A stretch of 56,884 bases of DNA from Cymbomonas tetramitiformis (taxonomy: Eukaryota > Chlorophyta > Pyramimonadophyceae > Pyramimonadales > Pyramimonadaceae), in the NCBI GenBank assembly GCA_001247695.2, contig LGRX02034744.1, positions 1 to 56,884 of the forward strand, in the 5' to 3' direction. How positions within the stretch are numbered: the stretch's first letter is position 1; every line of letters begins with the position of its first letter. The notes beneath the pieces were generated by a model, which searched no databases, was not told the origin of the DNA, and saw nothing but the letters and a program-made list of their open reading frames with translations. Position numbers and translations under genes: made by a program. Shown in pieces: positions 40,766 to 51,714 of this stretch.

Positions 40766-43700
40766 ATCTTCAATGTATACCACTGAGTCGGTATCGTGAT
40801 ATAAAACCTTTTTAAATCCTACATCGTCCATTAAATTGTATAATCTTATTCTTGCATGTGCAGTTGTAAAAACCCCAATAACTTCATCGACGGTACAGTT
40901 CGTTTCAGAATATTCACTCAATACATTAAACCCTACTAGATATTTAACGTCACCATTTTTATTTTTTATTGGCTGAATGAGTACATTATCGTTTCTTGAA
41001 TCTGATAGAATATCATAAACTTCAGCACTATTCATATACGTTGTATTTATTTTGTCTTTTATTTGGTTTTAAACAATATCTTCCCCACAAATTGTTTAGA
41101 AATAATTTTGCAATGGCTCTTAATCCTTCATTATAATCAATATTATCTACCCATACTCCATCTTTTATTTTGTATTTTTGTAACATTATTCCCTCTTTTT
41201 CAAAATATTTTTTGATGTACAAATCCTTATCCTCATCAGCTTTTACCCACTCAGGGTACCCACTTGCCTCTTGTTTAATTCTTAAAAATGTATTGATAAA
41301 GCTTTCAAAAATAGTATAAGATGTATCTTCCCAGTGAACAATCTGATGTATTTTTTCAATTGTGTATCCTTTTTTCAAAGCTAATTTTACTTCTTCCGTG
41401 CACCACGTTCCAGTCATTTTTGTCAAAGGAAATGTCAATTTTCCCAGTTTAGACTGTCCCAAGGTCCTTAATGGTAAAACCGCCGTTTCCAAATCATTTG
41501 GTGGAATTATTGTGCAATTTATTACTCCAAACAATTGTTCAATATCAGTGACTGCTTTTAATTCAATTTCTTGGTATATTTTTGTAGGATGTCCTAATGG
41601 AAATTTACAATATTTCAAGACATAAGGATACAAGCTTGTGAAATCAACATACCTAATTGTTTCCCCTTCTTTACATTTATAATATAATCTTTTTGGGTCT
41701 GTTCTACCCCCAAACAATGCATCTCTAAACACGATAGGTGTGTTATAACTATTTACGAAATCGATAACATTTTACTCATTTTTTTTTGTAATTCTTTAAA
41801 ATCACTTTCCCACATTACTACAACTTTATATCCGAGACTTTGAATTTCTTTTATTCTTTTTGTGGTTTCTTCGTACAGTTGGTAAAATGTTTTATTTGTA
41901 ACATAATTTTTTCTAAACATATGCTTACCATTTGTTTTTGGATTTCCATGCCAAGTATCTCCAAGAAATTCATATATAGTATTTGTTTCAGGGTCATAAC
42001 CATCGACATATTTGTGCCGTTCATTGTTTCCAAAATGGAAGTGAGGAATTTTGTATTCTTTGATTAAATTATCAATTTTATTTGTATGTTTTACATATTC
42101 CAACCAAATGTCACCTATTCTCGATTGTTGTTTTCCTTTAATGACACTATTCAAAATAGCGATAGAAGTTTCGGGCATATGCAAATACCTATGAATTGTT
42201 TGTGTCAAAGAAGCAATAGTTAAATAGGCTGTTGGGTCAATTTCTTCATTTGTAATTTCTAAAATTTTCTTTCTATATTCCATCCATCCTAATCGTAAAA
42301 TTCTTACATCACTTTGACAATAATCTAATATTTCTTTTTGCATATCAAATATATATTCATTGTTTGACATTTGTTTATGCCACTCCAAAAATTCATTTCG
42401 GCTATCCTCTTTCATTTGACTTATAACCATAAAATGATATATCGGGAATTTCGTCTACATAGTTTTGATTTTCAAGAGTATTAAATTTGTGTGGAAAATA
42501 GCCTTTTTTCTCACCTTTTAAATCAATTATTTTTGAAAATTTACTCAATGGACTTGTTAAATGTAGGTAGCTGTCCATTAATGTCACGTTTTGATATTTC
42601 GGATACATTTTTTTACCACCATTTTGTACCGTTTCAGGAATTTCATCCATTGTTGTCATTATGTATTCTATGATAAGAATATAATCATACTTGCTTCCAT
42701 TATGAGCTATGAAAGTGAATCCTTTATGTTTATTAGCAAATATAAATTTGCAAGCATCTTCAATAGTGTTGTGCACAAATTCTTCTCCGTTAGAATATTG
42801 TGTCACACTCAGATTAACTTCATGTTTCGTATCATTGTATGCTTCAAAATCAAAAAATCCTATTTTATCTTTATCAATAATATCTTTTGTTTTTTGGGGG
42901 TAATATAACATTGATTTTTATGTGTGCTCATGTCACAATATATTTTTCAATTTAGACAAAACTCATACCCACAAATGTGCTCTTTTTCTTTTCTTATGTC
43001 ATATGATTTTTTGCATTCACCTTTGCATCTATGAAAGTATAGACAAGCTGTTCCTTTCTTATGTAAATCGTAACACTTTTTATTTTCAAATTTATTATTA
43101 CAATCTTCACAATATATTGCTTCCTCGCAGTTTGAAATTAGTTTGTTTCCCTTTTTTGAAAAGTCACACAATTTACTTTTGCATTTACAACATCTTGGCC
43201 GGTCAGCTATTCCATAAAATGCTTCGATTTTTGTAATTGGTTCGTAGTGTCCAATACTTGAATTTAAATGGTAGTAAACAAAATTCCATTCAGGTCTGTC
43301 GGGTAAACCTTCTTTACTTGGTGGATACATTATTATACAACCCAAATCAGTGATTCCATGTATTGTGATGTTTCTATTAAATTTTTCTTCAAAAACATGA
43401 ATGTCATCAAATCCTATACCATCTTTAAAATCGAATCCTAGTTCTTTCATCAAATCTATACCTTCTCTTGTCAATCGATTCTTAACATTGTTGCAAATAT
43501 GATTGTAAACTTTGTATGTTATTTCTTCATTGTCTTTTTTACCTTTGTAATTCATAATGATGCAAGATTTAGCAAAACATTGTTCATCCTTGACGGTGAT
43601 GCAACTTTTCTTTTGCTTCAATTCCTCCACAGATTTTGGTACCGATAATGGTTGTCCTTTTCCATTTATTTTTTTAAAAAATTCAAAAGTGAAATCGTAA

Positions 43701-44306
43701 TGAAATTCACAGCCCCTCTATCATCTCCGGACTGAATCATTCCTTCTAATTCTTTTTTTTTTATAAAATTCGATTTCATTTTTTGCACTTAAAAATTCTG
43801 AAGAACCATCTTGGAAATTTACACCAAATTGAAAGTGTTTTGCATCTTCCGAAACTTGGTCAATTTTTTTATTAATTGAATTCATCCAATAATCTAAAGG
43901 TTTACTAAGAAATCTATTAAATTTGATTTTCATGTTTACTCCGGAATTTCCACCTCTATCCACAAAATCTTTTGTAACATCTTTATCCGTAAATTGTTCT
44001 TCATATTCTTGTCGAGTAAACAAATCAAGGTCTTGTATTTTTTCATTTTTTTGTTTCAAAATCTTTAATTTCAGATTGTATTTTTTGCGTTTTATTTTCT
44101 TTGGTAAATTCCTTGTTTACTTTTTTATTTTCAATTTGATTTAATTTAATCCATTGTTCCTTTGTTAATTGTCTTGAACTTGATGCCCCTAAAATTACAA
44201 CCCTATGGTTTTCAACTTTTTTAAGATTGGTTCTCTTTGATTTAGTCAATAGAGCTTTGCCTTTATCATCTTTACCATCTTTGTCATTTGACTTTTTAGG
44301 TAGCAT
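40766..44306 (-). pseudogene. Polinton-type DNA polymerase B, copy 2 (most complete)
   Basis: Minus strand. N-region from the ATG at 44,306 (MLPKKSNDKDGKDDK), zinc-rich segment (CCKCKSKLCDF, CEDC; about 42,950-43,200), exo I FDFEAYND, exo II FIAHNGSKYDY, exo III YCQSDVRIL, then an inserted nuclease-like block (DGYDPETNTIYEFLGDTWHG), pol motif A YVDFTSLYPY, motif B KLFLNNLWGRY and motif C YHDTDSVVYIE. Frame breaks lie near 44,050, 43,720, 42,905, 42,420, 41,745 and 41,035, several in homopolymers. About 1150 residues if joined, normal for Polinton protein-primed polymerases. It is clearly diverged from copies 1 and 3. The C-terminal tail is lost at 40,766. Confidence 0.9.
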
Positions 44307-44352
44307 TATTATTATACAATATATTTCTTATTACGGAATAGCAACGAATTCT

Positions 44353-44604
44353 TTAGGTTGTTTTTGTTACATTTAACCTTTCCAAAAATTTGTTTTGAAT
44401 TTCCATATATTTTTCAAAGTCTTCAGGATATTCTTTGATTATATAATTTGAGAAATCATTCGTTCTTCGTTTATAAACGTATTCGTAAGCAAAAAATCTA
44501 CTTAATAGGCCGATGTCTTGATCATAAAAAATAATGTATTTCATATAATCTCTTGAATAATATTCTTTTTGTTTAATTAAGAATTCATCAAATACATCTT
44601 TCAT
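44353..44604 (-). CDS. Unrecognised 83-residue Polinton-associated ORF
   Basis: Reads MKDVFDEFLIKQKEYYSRDY..., with many aromatic and charged residues. It lies between polymerase copy 2 and the 82-residue ORF, on the same strand, with AT-rich coding like the element. Function unknown. Confidence 0.45.
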   Translation of the reverse strand: MKDVFDEFLIKQKEYYSRDYMKYIIFYDQDIGLLSRFFAYEYVYKRRTNDFSNYIIKEYPEDFEKYMEIQNKFLERLNVTKTT

Positions 44605-44610
44605 TTTAAA

Positions 44611-44859
44611 TTAATGTTTCATAAAAAAAGTCTTGTCTTGGACGTTTTTACTTGTAATATCCAAAAGTTCTTTTAAGACCTTTTTCATTTGAAATTGATG
44701 TTTTAAGTTAATGTCATCAAAGTAATCATTTACTTTTATTACTTCTTTACTTTTATTTTCTTTTACCAAAAGTTCTTGTAATACTTCTTTTATTTTTTCT
44801 TTATGTTGAACTAATGGTAATAACATAAGTAAGTAATCATTAGTAGTAATAGTAGTCAT
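44611..44859 (-). CDS. Unrecognised 82-residue Polinton-associated ORF
   Basis: Reads MTTITTNDYLLMLLPLVQHK..., helical with Lys/Glu-rich stretches (possible coiled coil). It ends 6 bp before the next start, so the two may be one transcript. It is the last gene before the element end at about 45,030. Confidence 0.45.
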   Translation of the reverse strand: MTTITTNDYLLMLLPLVQHKEKIKEVLQELLVKENKSKEVIKVNDYFDDINLKHQFQMKKVLKELLDITSKNVQDKTFFMKH

Positions 44860-44899
44860 TATGATTGGTTCTACCTTATGAAGTCTAACTCTTTAAGTG

Positions 44900-45076
44900 G
44901 AAAATTTTCGTTGCATTTTCTACTACAAAAATTTCTACTTTCTAATTTTCTAATTTACTAATTCTAAATTCTTAATTCTAAATTCATATTCTAAATTCTT
45001 AATTCTAAATTCTTAATAGCCCCCCTCGCTCCGGTGACGTGCTCACGTTAGGCTTTGCCAGGCGCGAGGGGGGCCG
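44900..45076. repeat. Terminal region of Polinton copy 2
   Basis: TTCTAAATTC/TTAATTC repeats end in AGCCCCCCTCGC, followed 17 bp later by its inverse GCGAGGGGGGCC (45,031-45,076). Copy 3 ends with the same parts in mirror order (50,340-50,440: GCGAGGGGGGCT, then TTCTAAATTCATA, TTTTCTACTACAAAAA). This is the best candidate for the element's terminal inverted repeat. Confidence 0.6.
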
Positions 45077-45309
45077 CAACTACGTTCAAAGAAAAAACCG
45101 CGACTAAATGCTGAGACACAAGACAGACAGAATCACTGAACTCTACATAGGTACCTATTTCTCGAAAGATTCCTAGATTCCAACCAAAAATCAGGTTGTC
45201 GTTCGATTGGAAATTGAATACTGTGGGCGTCAGATCCGAATATTTCCTAGACTCTAATCGTCACTTTTTCATACAATTAAGGTAGCAGGTTCATTGAAAG
45301 TGTGGATGG
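45077..45309. other. Intervening noncoding sequence
   Basis: No gene, repeat or RNA recognised. Confidence 0.6.
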
Positions 45310-47305
45310 GCGCATGATTGGCCAGGTAAACGATAAAGGTAAACGATACAGGTAAACGATTGGACACGAAGTGGGAACTGGTTCCGCGCGATCGAGAGGT
45401 CATCAGACCTGAGACAGGTCGTCATCGCATCGTCTCTTCGCCGGAAATTTCAGGCGAAATCACATCAACACATTGCATGCTGCCGAGCGGAGGGCAGCAT
45501 GCATGCTGGGAAGGCAGGTTGCATGCTTGCATGCTGGGGAATAGTTTTCAGAAGCATATGAAAAATATTCTATTGCTTCTAAAAACTATTCCTACTTATT
45601 ATATATCATGAACCCTTTGCCTTGCCCTTTACCGCTGCACGCGACCGGCAAGCATCTTTGAAACTCGGAAGTTTCAAAGATGCGTTTGGTATTTTGGGTG
45701 CCCCCTAAAATCACAAAACAGCCGAGCGCTTCCCGTTTGTGCGGGATATTCACATTTATTCCATGGCATATTTCATATGAAATATACACATAAGCACGAA
45801 GGCATCGGCCACGCATCTTTGAAACTAACGAGGTTCAAAGATGCGTTTTTGTCATTTGGGTACGCATACCCAAATAACAAACCAGCCGAGCGCTTCCCGT
45901 TGGCGTGGGGTATCCAACGCTTGAATGTTGAATATTCATTATAATATGAGTTAGCATGCGAGGTTGCAAAGGCATCGGGACAGAATCTACGAAACTGTCC
46001 TATGCCTTTGCCTTTGGGTTCGAACGTACCCAAACCCAAAGATGCCAAACAGCCGAGGGCTTCCCGTGCGTCCTAGCGCACGAAACTTGGCACAAATACT
46101 GCCAAGAGATATATCTTTAAGTTACTTGAAGCTCAAAGCTTCAAGTTACTTGTGCGCCCAACGCGCAATTTATTTCTAAGGCAGATGTTTTGGGTTTGGG
46201 TCCGAACGTGACACCCAAACCCAAAGCTGCCAAACAGCCGAGGGCTTCCCGTGCGTCCTAGAGCGCGAAACTTGGCACACGTACTGCCAAGATACATATC
46301 TTTAAGTTACCTGAAGCTCAAGGCTTCAAGTTACTTGTGCGCGAAACGCGCAGTTTATTTCTAAGGCAGATGTTTTGGGTTTGGGTTTGGGTTCGAACCC
46401 AAACCCAAAGATGCCAAACAGCCGAGGGCTTCCCGTGCGTCCTAGAGCACGAAACTTGGCACAAATACTGCCAAGAGATATATCTTTGAGTTATCTGAAG
46501 CTCAAGGCTTCAAGTTACTTGTGCGCCCAACGCACAATTTATTTCTAAGGCAGATTTATTGGGTTTGGGTTTGGGTTCGAACACAAACCCAAACCCAAAG
46601 ATGCCAAGCAGCCGAGGGTTTCCCCTGCGTGTGCATGTGTGGTAATTCATATGAAATATTCCATGAAATAATTGTGAATATCCCGCTCAAACGGGAAGCG
46701 CTCGGCCGTTTTGTAAAATTAGGGTGCACCCAAAATACAAAACGCATCTTTGAAACTCGGAAGTTTCAAAGATGCTTGCCGGTCGCGTGCAGAGGTAAAA
46801 GGCAAGGCAAAAGGGTTTAGGATATAGAAGAAGTAGGAATAGTTTTCAGAAGCACTAGAAAACTTTTCATATGCTTCTGAAAACTATTCCTACTGCCGCT
46901 AAATCTTAAACCCTTTGCCTTCTTTCCCTTTGCCTTGGACGTTTGACCCTCCGTTCGCAGTTTTACCATGTGCACTAGGGGTGCCCAACTAAAGTTGAGC
47001 CGTCCAATGTTTTCAGATCGGGAACATCGGAAGGTCCGAAGAGATTCCTGGGGAGCAACAAAGGAATGTATCGTATTTTGATCTCTGGAATCGTATATGG
47101 ACTGTCGGATTCGGAAATTGCCACTGTTAAAAATGAACGGACCAGTTTAAGTTGGGCAGCTCTAATGTGCACCTGACCTCGGAGCGGTGGCAACCTCGGA
47201 TCCGGCGAAATGACGATGACGACCTGTCTCAGGTCTGATGACATCTCGATCGCGCGGAATCAGTTCCCACTTCGTGTCCAATATCGTTTACCATTGGCCA
47301 TACTG
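45310..47305. mobile_element. ~2-kb fold-back element with tandem palindromic core
   Basis: Long inverted arms. 45,322-45,440 (TGGACACGAAGTGGGAACTG...) is the inverse of 47,200-47,302, and 45,540-45,790 (hairpin CATCTTTGAAACTCGGAAGT...) the inverse of 46,640-46,870. The core (46,020-46,610) is about 3-4 tandem units of 181-194 bp, each with AGATGCCAAACAGCCGAGGG and a perfect TTTGGGTTTGGGTTCGAA...-type palindrome. No protein. GTAAACGAT is repeated three times at the left edge. Confidence 0.8.
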
Positions 47306-47343
47306 TCTCAGGTCATATGTTCCCAGTTTCGTGGAATTAGCGG

Positions 47344-47560
47344 ACGACGCCAATACTATTCGTTCAAAATGCCGTTCTGGTGGCCCGCTCATTTTGAATT
47401 CGACGATACCGATGGCGGCGTGCCGCGTGTGGGCCCACGGACGACGCCAATACTACGTATTCGTTCAAAATGCCGTTCTGGTTGCCCGCTCATTTTGAAT
47501 TCGACGATAGAGCTCTACCGATGGCGGCGTGCCGCGTGTGGGCCTACGCATGGTACGATA
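47344..47560. repeat. ~90-100 bp tandem duplication
   Basis: GACGCCAATACTA...TTCGTTCAAAATGCCGTTCTGG...GAATTCGACGATA and CGATGGCGGCGTGCCGCGTG occur twice in series. No gene assigned. Confidence 0.85.
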
Positions 47561-48148
47561 GCATGCCACAAAAGTCCGCAACAACAACTACTACGACATA
47601 ATTCTGACCAAGTGCGCCCCGGCGGCGCAGCGTGCATGCATTCTTTTTTGCGTGTGTTTGCGGTTTGTTAGCGAACCCTGCCTCGCTGTAAGATTTTTTA
47701 TGCAATTATGTGCACTCGCAGGTTCCTACGCTTCAACAAACGCGACGGATAAGGGTACGCTCTGTCAACTTTTGCACCCCGCCTGTTTGAATGTAGTGCA
47801 TGCCAACCTCGAACCCCTCAACGACAAGGGAATCCGGACCCTAGAACCGGCGGGCACCGTCCCGTGAAACGCTTGTGAAGGAGTGGGACCTAAGAACCCA
47901 TGGGAGCGGCCCCAAGAACCTCTGTTGTATGCTTAACTCCCATGCTAGAATGTCTGCCTCTTCCGGCAGACAGATTCGATCGATTTACACCCCAATAAAC
48001 GCGTATTTAGACCCCTTAGACACCCCCTGCCAAGGCATTCGATAGCTCAAATTGTAGCTAATGATGCCAAGAAGAACTTGGTTGCAAGCACCAACACGCA
48101 TGGCTTGATATGTATCTTACAAAGTGACGGTGTAGCCAACCATACCGT
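47561..48148. other. Intergenic sequence
   Basis: No gene recognised. The longest frames are about 70 codons and have no features. Confidence 0.6.
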
Positions 48149-48705
48149 GGAAATGACGGGAAGTGTGAAATATATATATAGTGAATATATATATATGTAC
48201 GCAGGTCAAGAAAGCTGTGCAGTGGCTCACACGGATTTCGCAGTCAAAAAGATGAGATAATAAAATAACTTGGGTGTTTTATTATCGGTCGGCTGGCAAG
48301 ATGCAAGTGACACCACAGGGCGAGGGGTGACACAGGAAGAGACAGTCACCCCCAGTTTATGGGGGGGGCGAAAGTCTGTCTCTCCATGACACCACCTCAC
48401 CCCGAAGGCGTGAGGTGCCACGATGCAAGCCAGCAAAGCCGGGTCTAACATCCTACGGTGGGCTACACGGGCAAAGCCCTAAAAAAAACAAGCATCATCG
48501 GAGACCCTAAGAGGTCTTTTTCAACCCAGCTAGTTTGGCTTCGCCGCGCTGGTCTATAGATGCGTGCTCTAGGGGCTTATGCCCATGCATGTGTTGTGGG
48601 GATACCTACTCCCACAGGCCAGCCGTGATTCTAGCCCCAGCAATCGTTGGTGGATGGCGGCGGAGTACTCGATTGTGGATGCAGTCGAGCGCCGCCAGGA
48701 TGTCG

Positions 48706-49128
48706 TCATCCAACGCCCACGCGGTGCGGTGTGACAATGCGTGGCATTACCAGAGCAAGTGCGGGGACGCGGGCACCCCGATGGGGGCGAAGGCGGAAAA
48801 TGCGGTGTGCTCCTCCTCTGCACACGAGTGCGAAAGCAGAGAGGGAAAACGGCAGGTCGGGTGCTACAGCACCACCACACACCACCAGACAATGGTCAAT
48901 GAACACGTAAGGTGGATGAAAGAGCGGAGAATGCCGCGGACGGAACTCGTTGCTGCCAAAGGTCTTGTCATTGGCGGAGGCGTTAGACTCGATGTTGGTG
49001 TATGGTGCATAAGCACCACCAGACACCACCAGACGATAGTCAGGTGAAGAATGCCGTCGATGTTCTCGGAGATATTCCAGGGCATTACGAACAGCGGCGA
49101 GGCGTGCACGTTGGCGCTCAGTGGCCAT
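48706..49128 (-). CDS. Possible ORF inside the LTR-type element
   Basis: Minus-strand frame from MATERQRARLAAVRNALEYL, at the right place and strand for a short internal gene. It has an Arg-rich helical start and no known domain. The plus-strand frame 48,535-49,047 is equally long, so neither is secure. Confidence 0.25.
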   Translation of the reverse strand: MATERQRARLAAVRNALEYLREHRRHSSPDYRLVVSGGAYAPYTNIESNASANDKTFGSNEFRPRHSPLFHPPYVFIDHCLVVCGGAVAPDLPFSLSAFALVCRGGAHRIFRLRPHRGARVPALALVMPRIVTPHRVGVG

Positions 49129-49344
49129 GGTTCCAGCGCAGACTGGATAATTCTGCGAAGGGAAATTATTAGGGTTCACAAGGGGAAACCCAACTTTTCG
49201 TAAAATGGACAATTCCAAGTGATGAAAGAGTCAATTTGGGGTAGATTTTGACGAGGAAGACGGTGGTGACGTCAAAAACGTCGTGCGACAAGCCAATTTT
49301 GCTGCTGTTGAGGTGCTGCTGGCCAGAGCGTAAAGTGAAATAGA

Positions 49345-49645
49345 TGGGGACGACGTAGTCGAGAATGATGGTGATTAAAAGATTGGGCGTTGCGCTCAAA
49401 TAATCAATAGCCGATGCCGTTGCAGCATGTACGGGGAGATGGCGGCGATGTGTAACGTTGCGTCACTGTGTCGGCCGGCTGGATGGGACGTAGTCGAGAA
49501 TGACGGTCATAAACGTGCGTTGCGCACGAAAAAGATTGGGCATTGCGCTCAAATAAATAATAGCCGATGCCGTTGCAGCATGTACGGGTGGGAAGGCGCG
49601 AAGTAACGGTACGTGACTGCCGGCCGGTTGGATGAGTAGTGACGT
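49345..49645. repeat. ~150-bp tandem duplication inside the LTR-type element
   Basis: GACGTAGTCGAGAATGA..., TTGGGCRTTGCGCTCAAATA and GATGCCGTTGCAGCATGTAC occur twice in the same order. Confidence 0.8.
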
Positions 49646-49972
49646 TGCGTCACTGTATACCGCGTTGCGCGGGATCCGAATGAAAGCTAAAAAGAACGTG
49701 AGAAACCACCAGCCAGTGGTAACCCATAACCTGACGGGAAGTGTGAAATATATATATAGTGAATATATATATATGTACGCAGGTCAAGAAAGCTGTGCAG
49801 TGGCTCGCACGGATTTCGCAGTCAAAAAGATGAGATAATAAAATAACTTGGGTGTTTTATTATCGGTCGGCTGGCAAGATGCAAGTGACACCACAGGGCG
49901 AGGGGTGACACAGGAAGAGACAGTCACCCCCAGTTTATGGGGGGGGCGAAAGTCTGTCTCTCCATGAGGAAA

Positions 49973-50339
49973 CTCCAAATGCCATTCTAGCATAGGAGTT
50001 AACTGAAAGTTGCAGGGTACCCTTTCCCCGCGGCGGCATCAAGAAGACCGCGGGGCGCTGCTGCTGTGAATGCCCTTTTGTGCGCATCTGTTTATTTCTG
50101 GAAAAGCGTTGTTGTTGTGACTGCCCAATTGTGCGCCCAATGCTGCTGTGGATGCCCAACTCGTGTTGCTGCTGTGCATGCCCAACTGTTCGCATCTGTT
50201 TGTTTCTGGAATAGCGCTGCTGGAACACCTTGTAATAGAACATTTCTACTTGTAAATCTGATCATTACGTATTGTGGGGTATTCAACTTCATACATCTGT
50301 GCGCATTTCAATAAGTAAACCCACCATTCCATGCGTGGG
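49973..50339. other. Noncoding stretch with CTGCTGTG/TGCCCAA repeats
   Basis: Repeated GCTGCTGTG...TGCCCAACT...GCGCATCTGTTT segments at 50,058-50,230. No gene. Confidence 0.6.
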
Positions 50340-50782
50340 CCCTCGCGAGGGGGGCTCCAACCTCCGGTCTGGATATATCATTCTAAATTCATATTTCTAA
50401 TTTCTAAATTTTCTACTACAAAAACATTTTCTAATACACATTCGCTCATTATAAAAAAGTCTTTTGAAAATAAAAAGAGTCTTTTAAGAAATGTACAATA
50501 AATTTAAAATAATTAAATATGTGTTATATAATAAATTTACAATAAGTAAAAATATAGTATACAAATACATACCATCATTTACTCATTATAAAAAAGTCTT
50601 TTGAAAATAAAAGAGTCTTTTGAAAATAAAAGAGACTTTTGAAAATAAAAGAGTCTTTTAAGAAATGTACAATAAATTTGAAATAAGTAAAAACATATTA
50701 TACAAATATATACAAACATTTACTCGCTCATTATAAAAAAGTCTTTTCAAAATAAAAGAGTCTTTTTTATGAATACACAAAT
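50340..50782. repeat. Terminal region of Polinton copy 3 with AT-rich tandem repeat
   Basis: Starts with CCCTCGCGAGGGGGGCTCC, then the TTCTAAATTCATA and TTTTCTACTACAAAAA motifs shared with 44,900-45,045 in inverse order. 50,446-50,770 is a tandem repeat of TCATTATAAAAAAGTCTTTT and AAAATAAAAGAGTCTTTT. Confidence 0.7.
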
Positions 50783-50994
50783 TTATATTACAAGACCAAA
50801 ATGAAAGCGAGCACCTCTTTGATTTGTTGGACGATTTACAATACGTTTTGAAATTACTTGAGGCTGTGGACTTTGTTTCATAGATTTATTTTTGCTTGAT
50901 TTCTTTGAATATTTTTTTCTAGGCTGTGTACCTTTTTAGAATGATATTCTTTTGCACATTTTTTGAATGTTTCATTCCATTCAGCTCGCGTCAT
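50783..50994 (-). pseudogene. Small basic Polinton protein, one frameshift
   Basis: The ATG at 50,994 reads MTRAEWNETFKKCAKEYHSK and then shifts frame near 50,930. The other frame continues Lys/Ser-rich (RKKYSKKSSKNKS) and ends RGARFHFGLVI at 50,783. About 70 residues, very basic, at the far end of the element, reminiscent in nature (not sequence) of small core or condensing proteins. Function is inference. Confidence 0.45.
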
Positions 50995-51023
50995 TTATAT
51001 ATTAATATACAATATTCTTTTTT

Positions 51024-51641
51024 TTATAATTGAATACCTCTACTTGCGCGTTGTGCTCTTGTTGCAAGAGGACTCACATCTACACCCATATATTCAACAC
51101 CACTAGTATCATCATCATCGTTGTCATTGTTAAAAGCAGCTGGACTAGGAAAAGGTGATCTATTCCTTTGAGCTGATCTGAGTAAAGCTTGCCTCACCAA
51201 AGGGTTTATTGTCATTCTTTCTGATGGTCCAGACTCTCTTTGATTTCTTGGAGTTTCGGTTTCCAAACGTTCTAAAAAGGCTTCTTCTTCTTGAAAATCA
51301 GATTCAGGTGATATAGGAGTTCTTATTGGAGTTTCTTCGTTAAATTCACTTAAATTTGCGAACCTTTGTAAATTGTCCGCTCTCGTATAATTTTCCGCAA
51401 CAAAAACATTAACATAATTTCGTTTTAAAATTTTAATCAAATCAGATGGATTTATAAATGAAGTTTGTGAAATTGAATTATAAAAGTCCATAGAATTCTG
51501 AGAAGGTGCAGTCATTGAATAGTTTTTTGATGCTAAATTAGAATACCCTTTAAAAATTGATTTGTTTGAGGCAGCATTTTTAAAGCCTGATTCATTTAAA
51601 CAATATTGTTTTACAAGATCATCAGTCAAAATCTTTCGCAT
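51024..51641 (-). CDS. Unrecognised 205-residue Polinton-associated protein
   Basis: Intact. The N-terminal part is Asn/Ser-rich (MRKILTDDLVKQYCLNESGF), the middle carries PIRTPISPESDFQEEEAFLE, and the C-terminal half is disordered with Asp/Asn runs (NNDNDDDDTSGVEYMG). It lies between two small basic genes, on the same strand as the integrase. It could be a virion or accessory protein; no domain recognised. Confidence 0.6.
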   Translation of the reverse strand: MRKILTDDLVKQYCLNESGFKNAASNKSIFKGYSNLASKNYSMTAPSQNSMDFYNSISQTSFINPSDLIKILKRNYVNVFVAENYTRADNLQRFANLSEFNEETPIRTPISPESDFQEEEAFLERLETETPRNQRESGPSERMTINPLVRQALLRSAQRNRSPFPSPAAFNNDNDDDDTSGVEYMGVDVSPLATRAQRASRGIQL

Positions 51642-51714
51642 ATTATATATATTATATATATTATATAGAATTATCGTCTTCGTCTATTTTGTTGCCTATC
51701 GGCTGGATGAGTTG

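Larger units (their letters stand above)
48154..49967 (-). mobile_element. Short LTR-type element (1,814 bp) with 236-bp terminal repeats
   Basis: Direct repeats 48,154-48,389 and 49,732-49,967 share exact boundaries (TGACGGGAAG...CTCTCCATGA) and differ at about one base. GGAAA flanks both outer edges (48,149-48,153 and 49,968-49,972), the 5-bp duplication typical of LTR retrotransposon insertion. On the minus strand a purine-rich GGGGTGAGGTGGTG abuts the repeat like a polypurine tract, which suggests minus orientation. The 1.34-kb interior has no reverse transcriptase, so the element is non-autonomous (TRIM-like). Its ends are not the canonical TG...CA. Confidence 0.75.
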
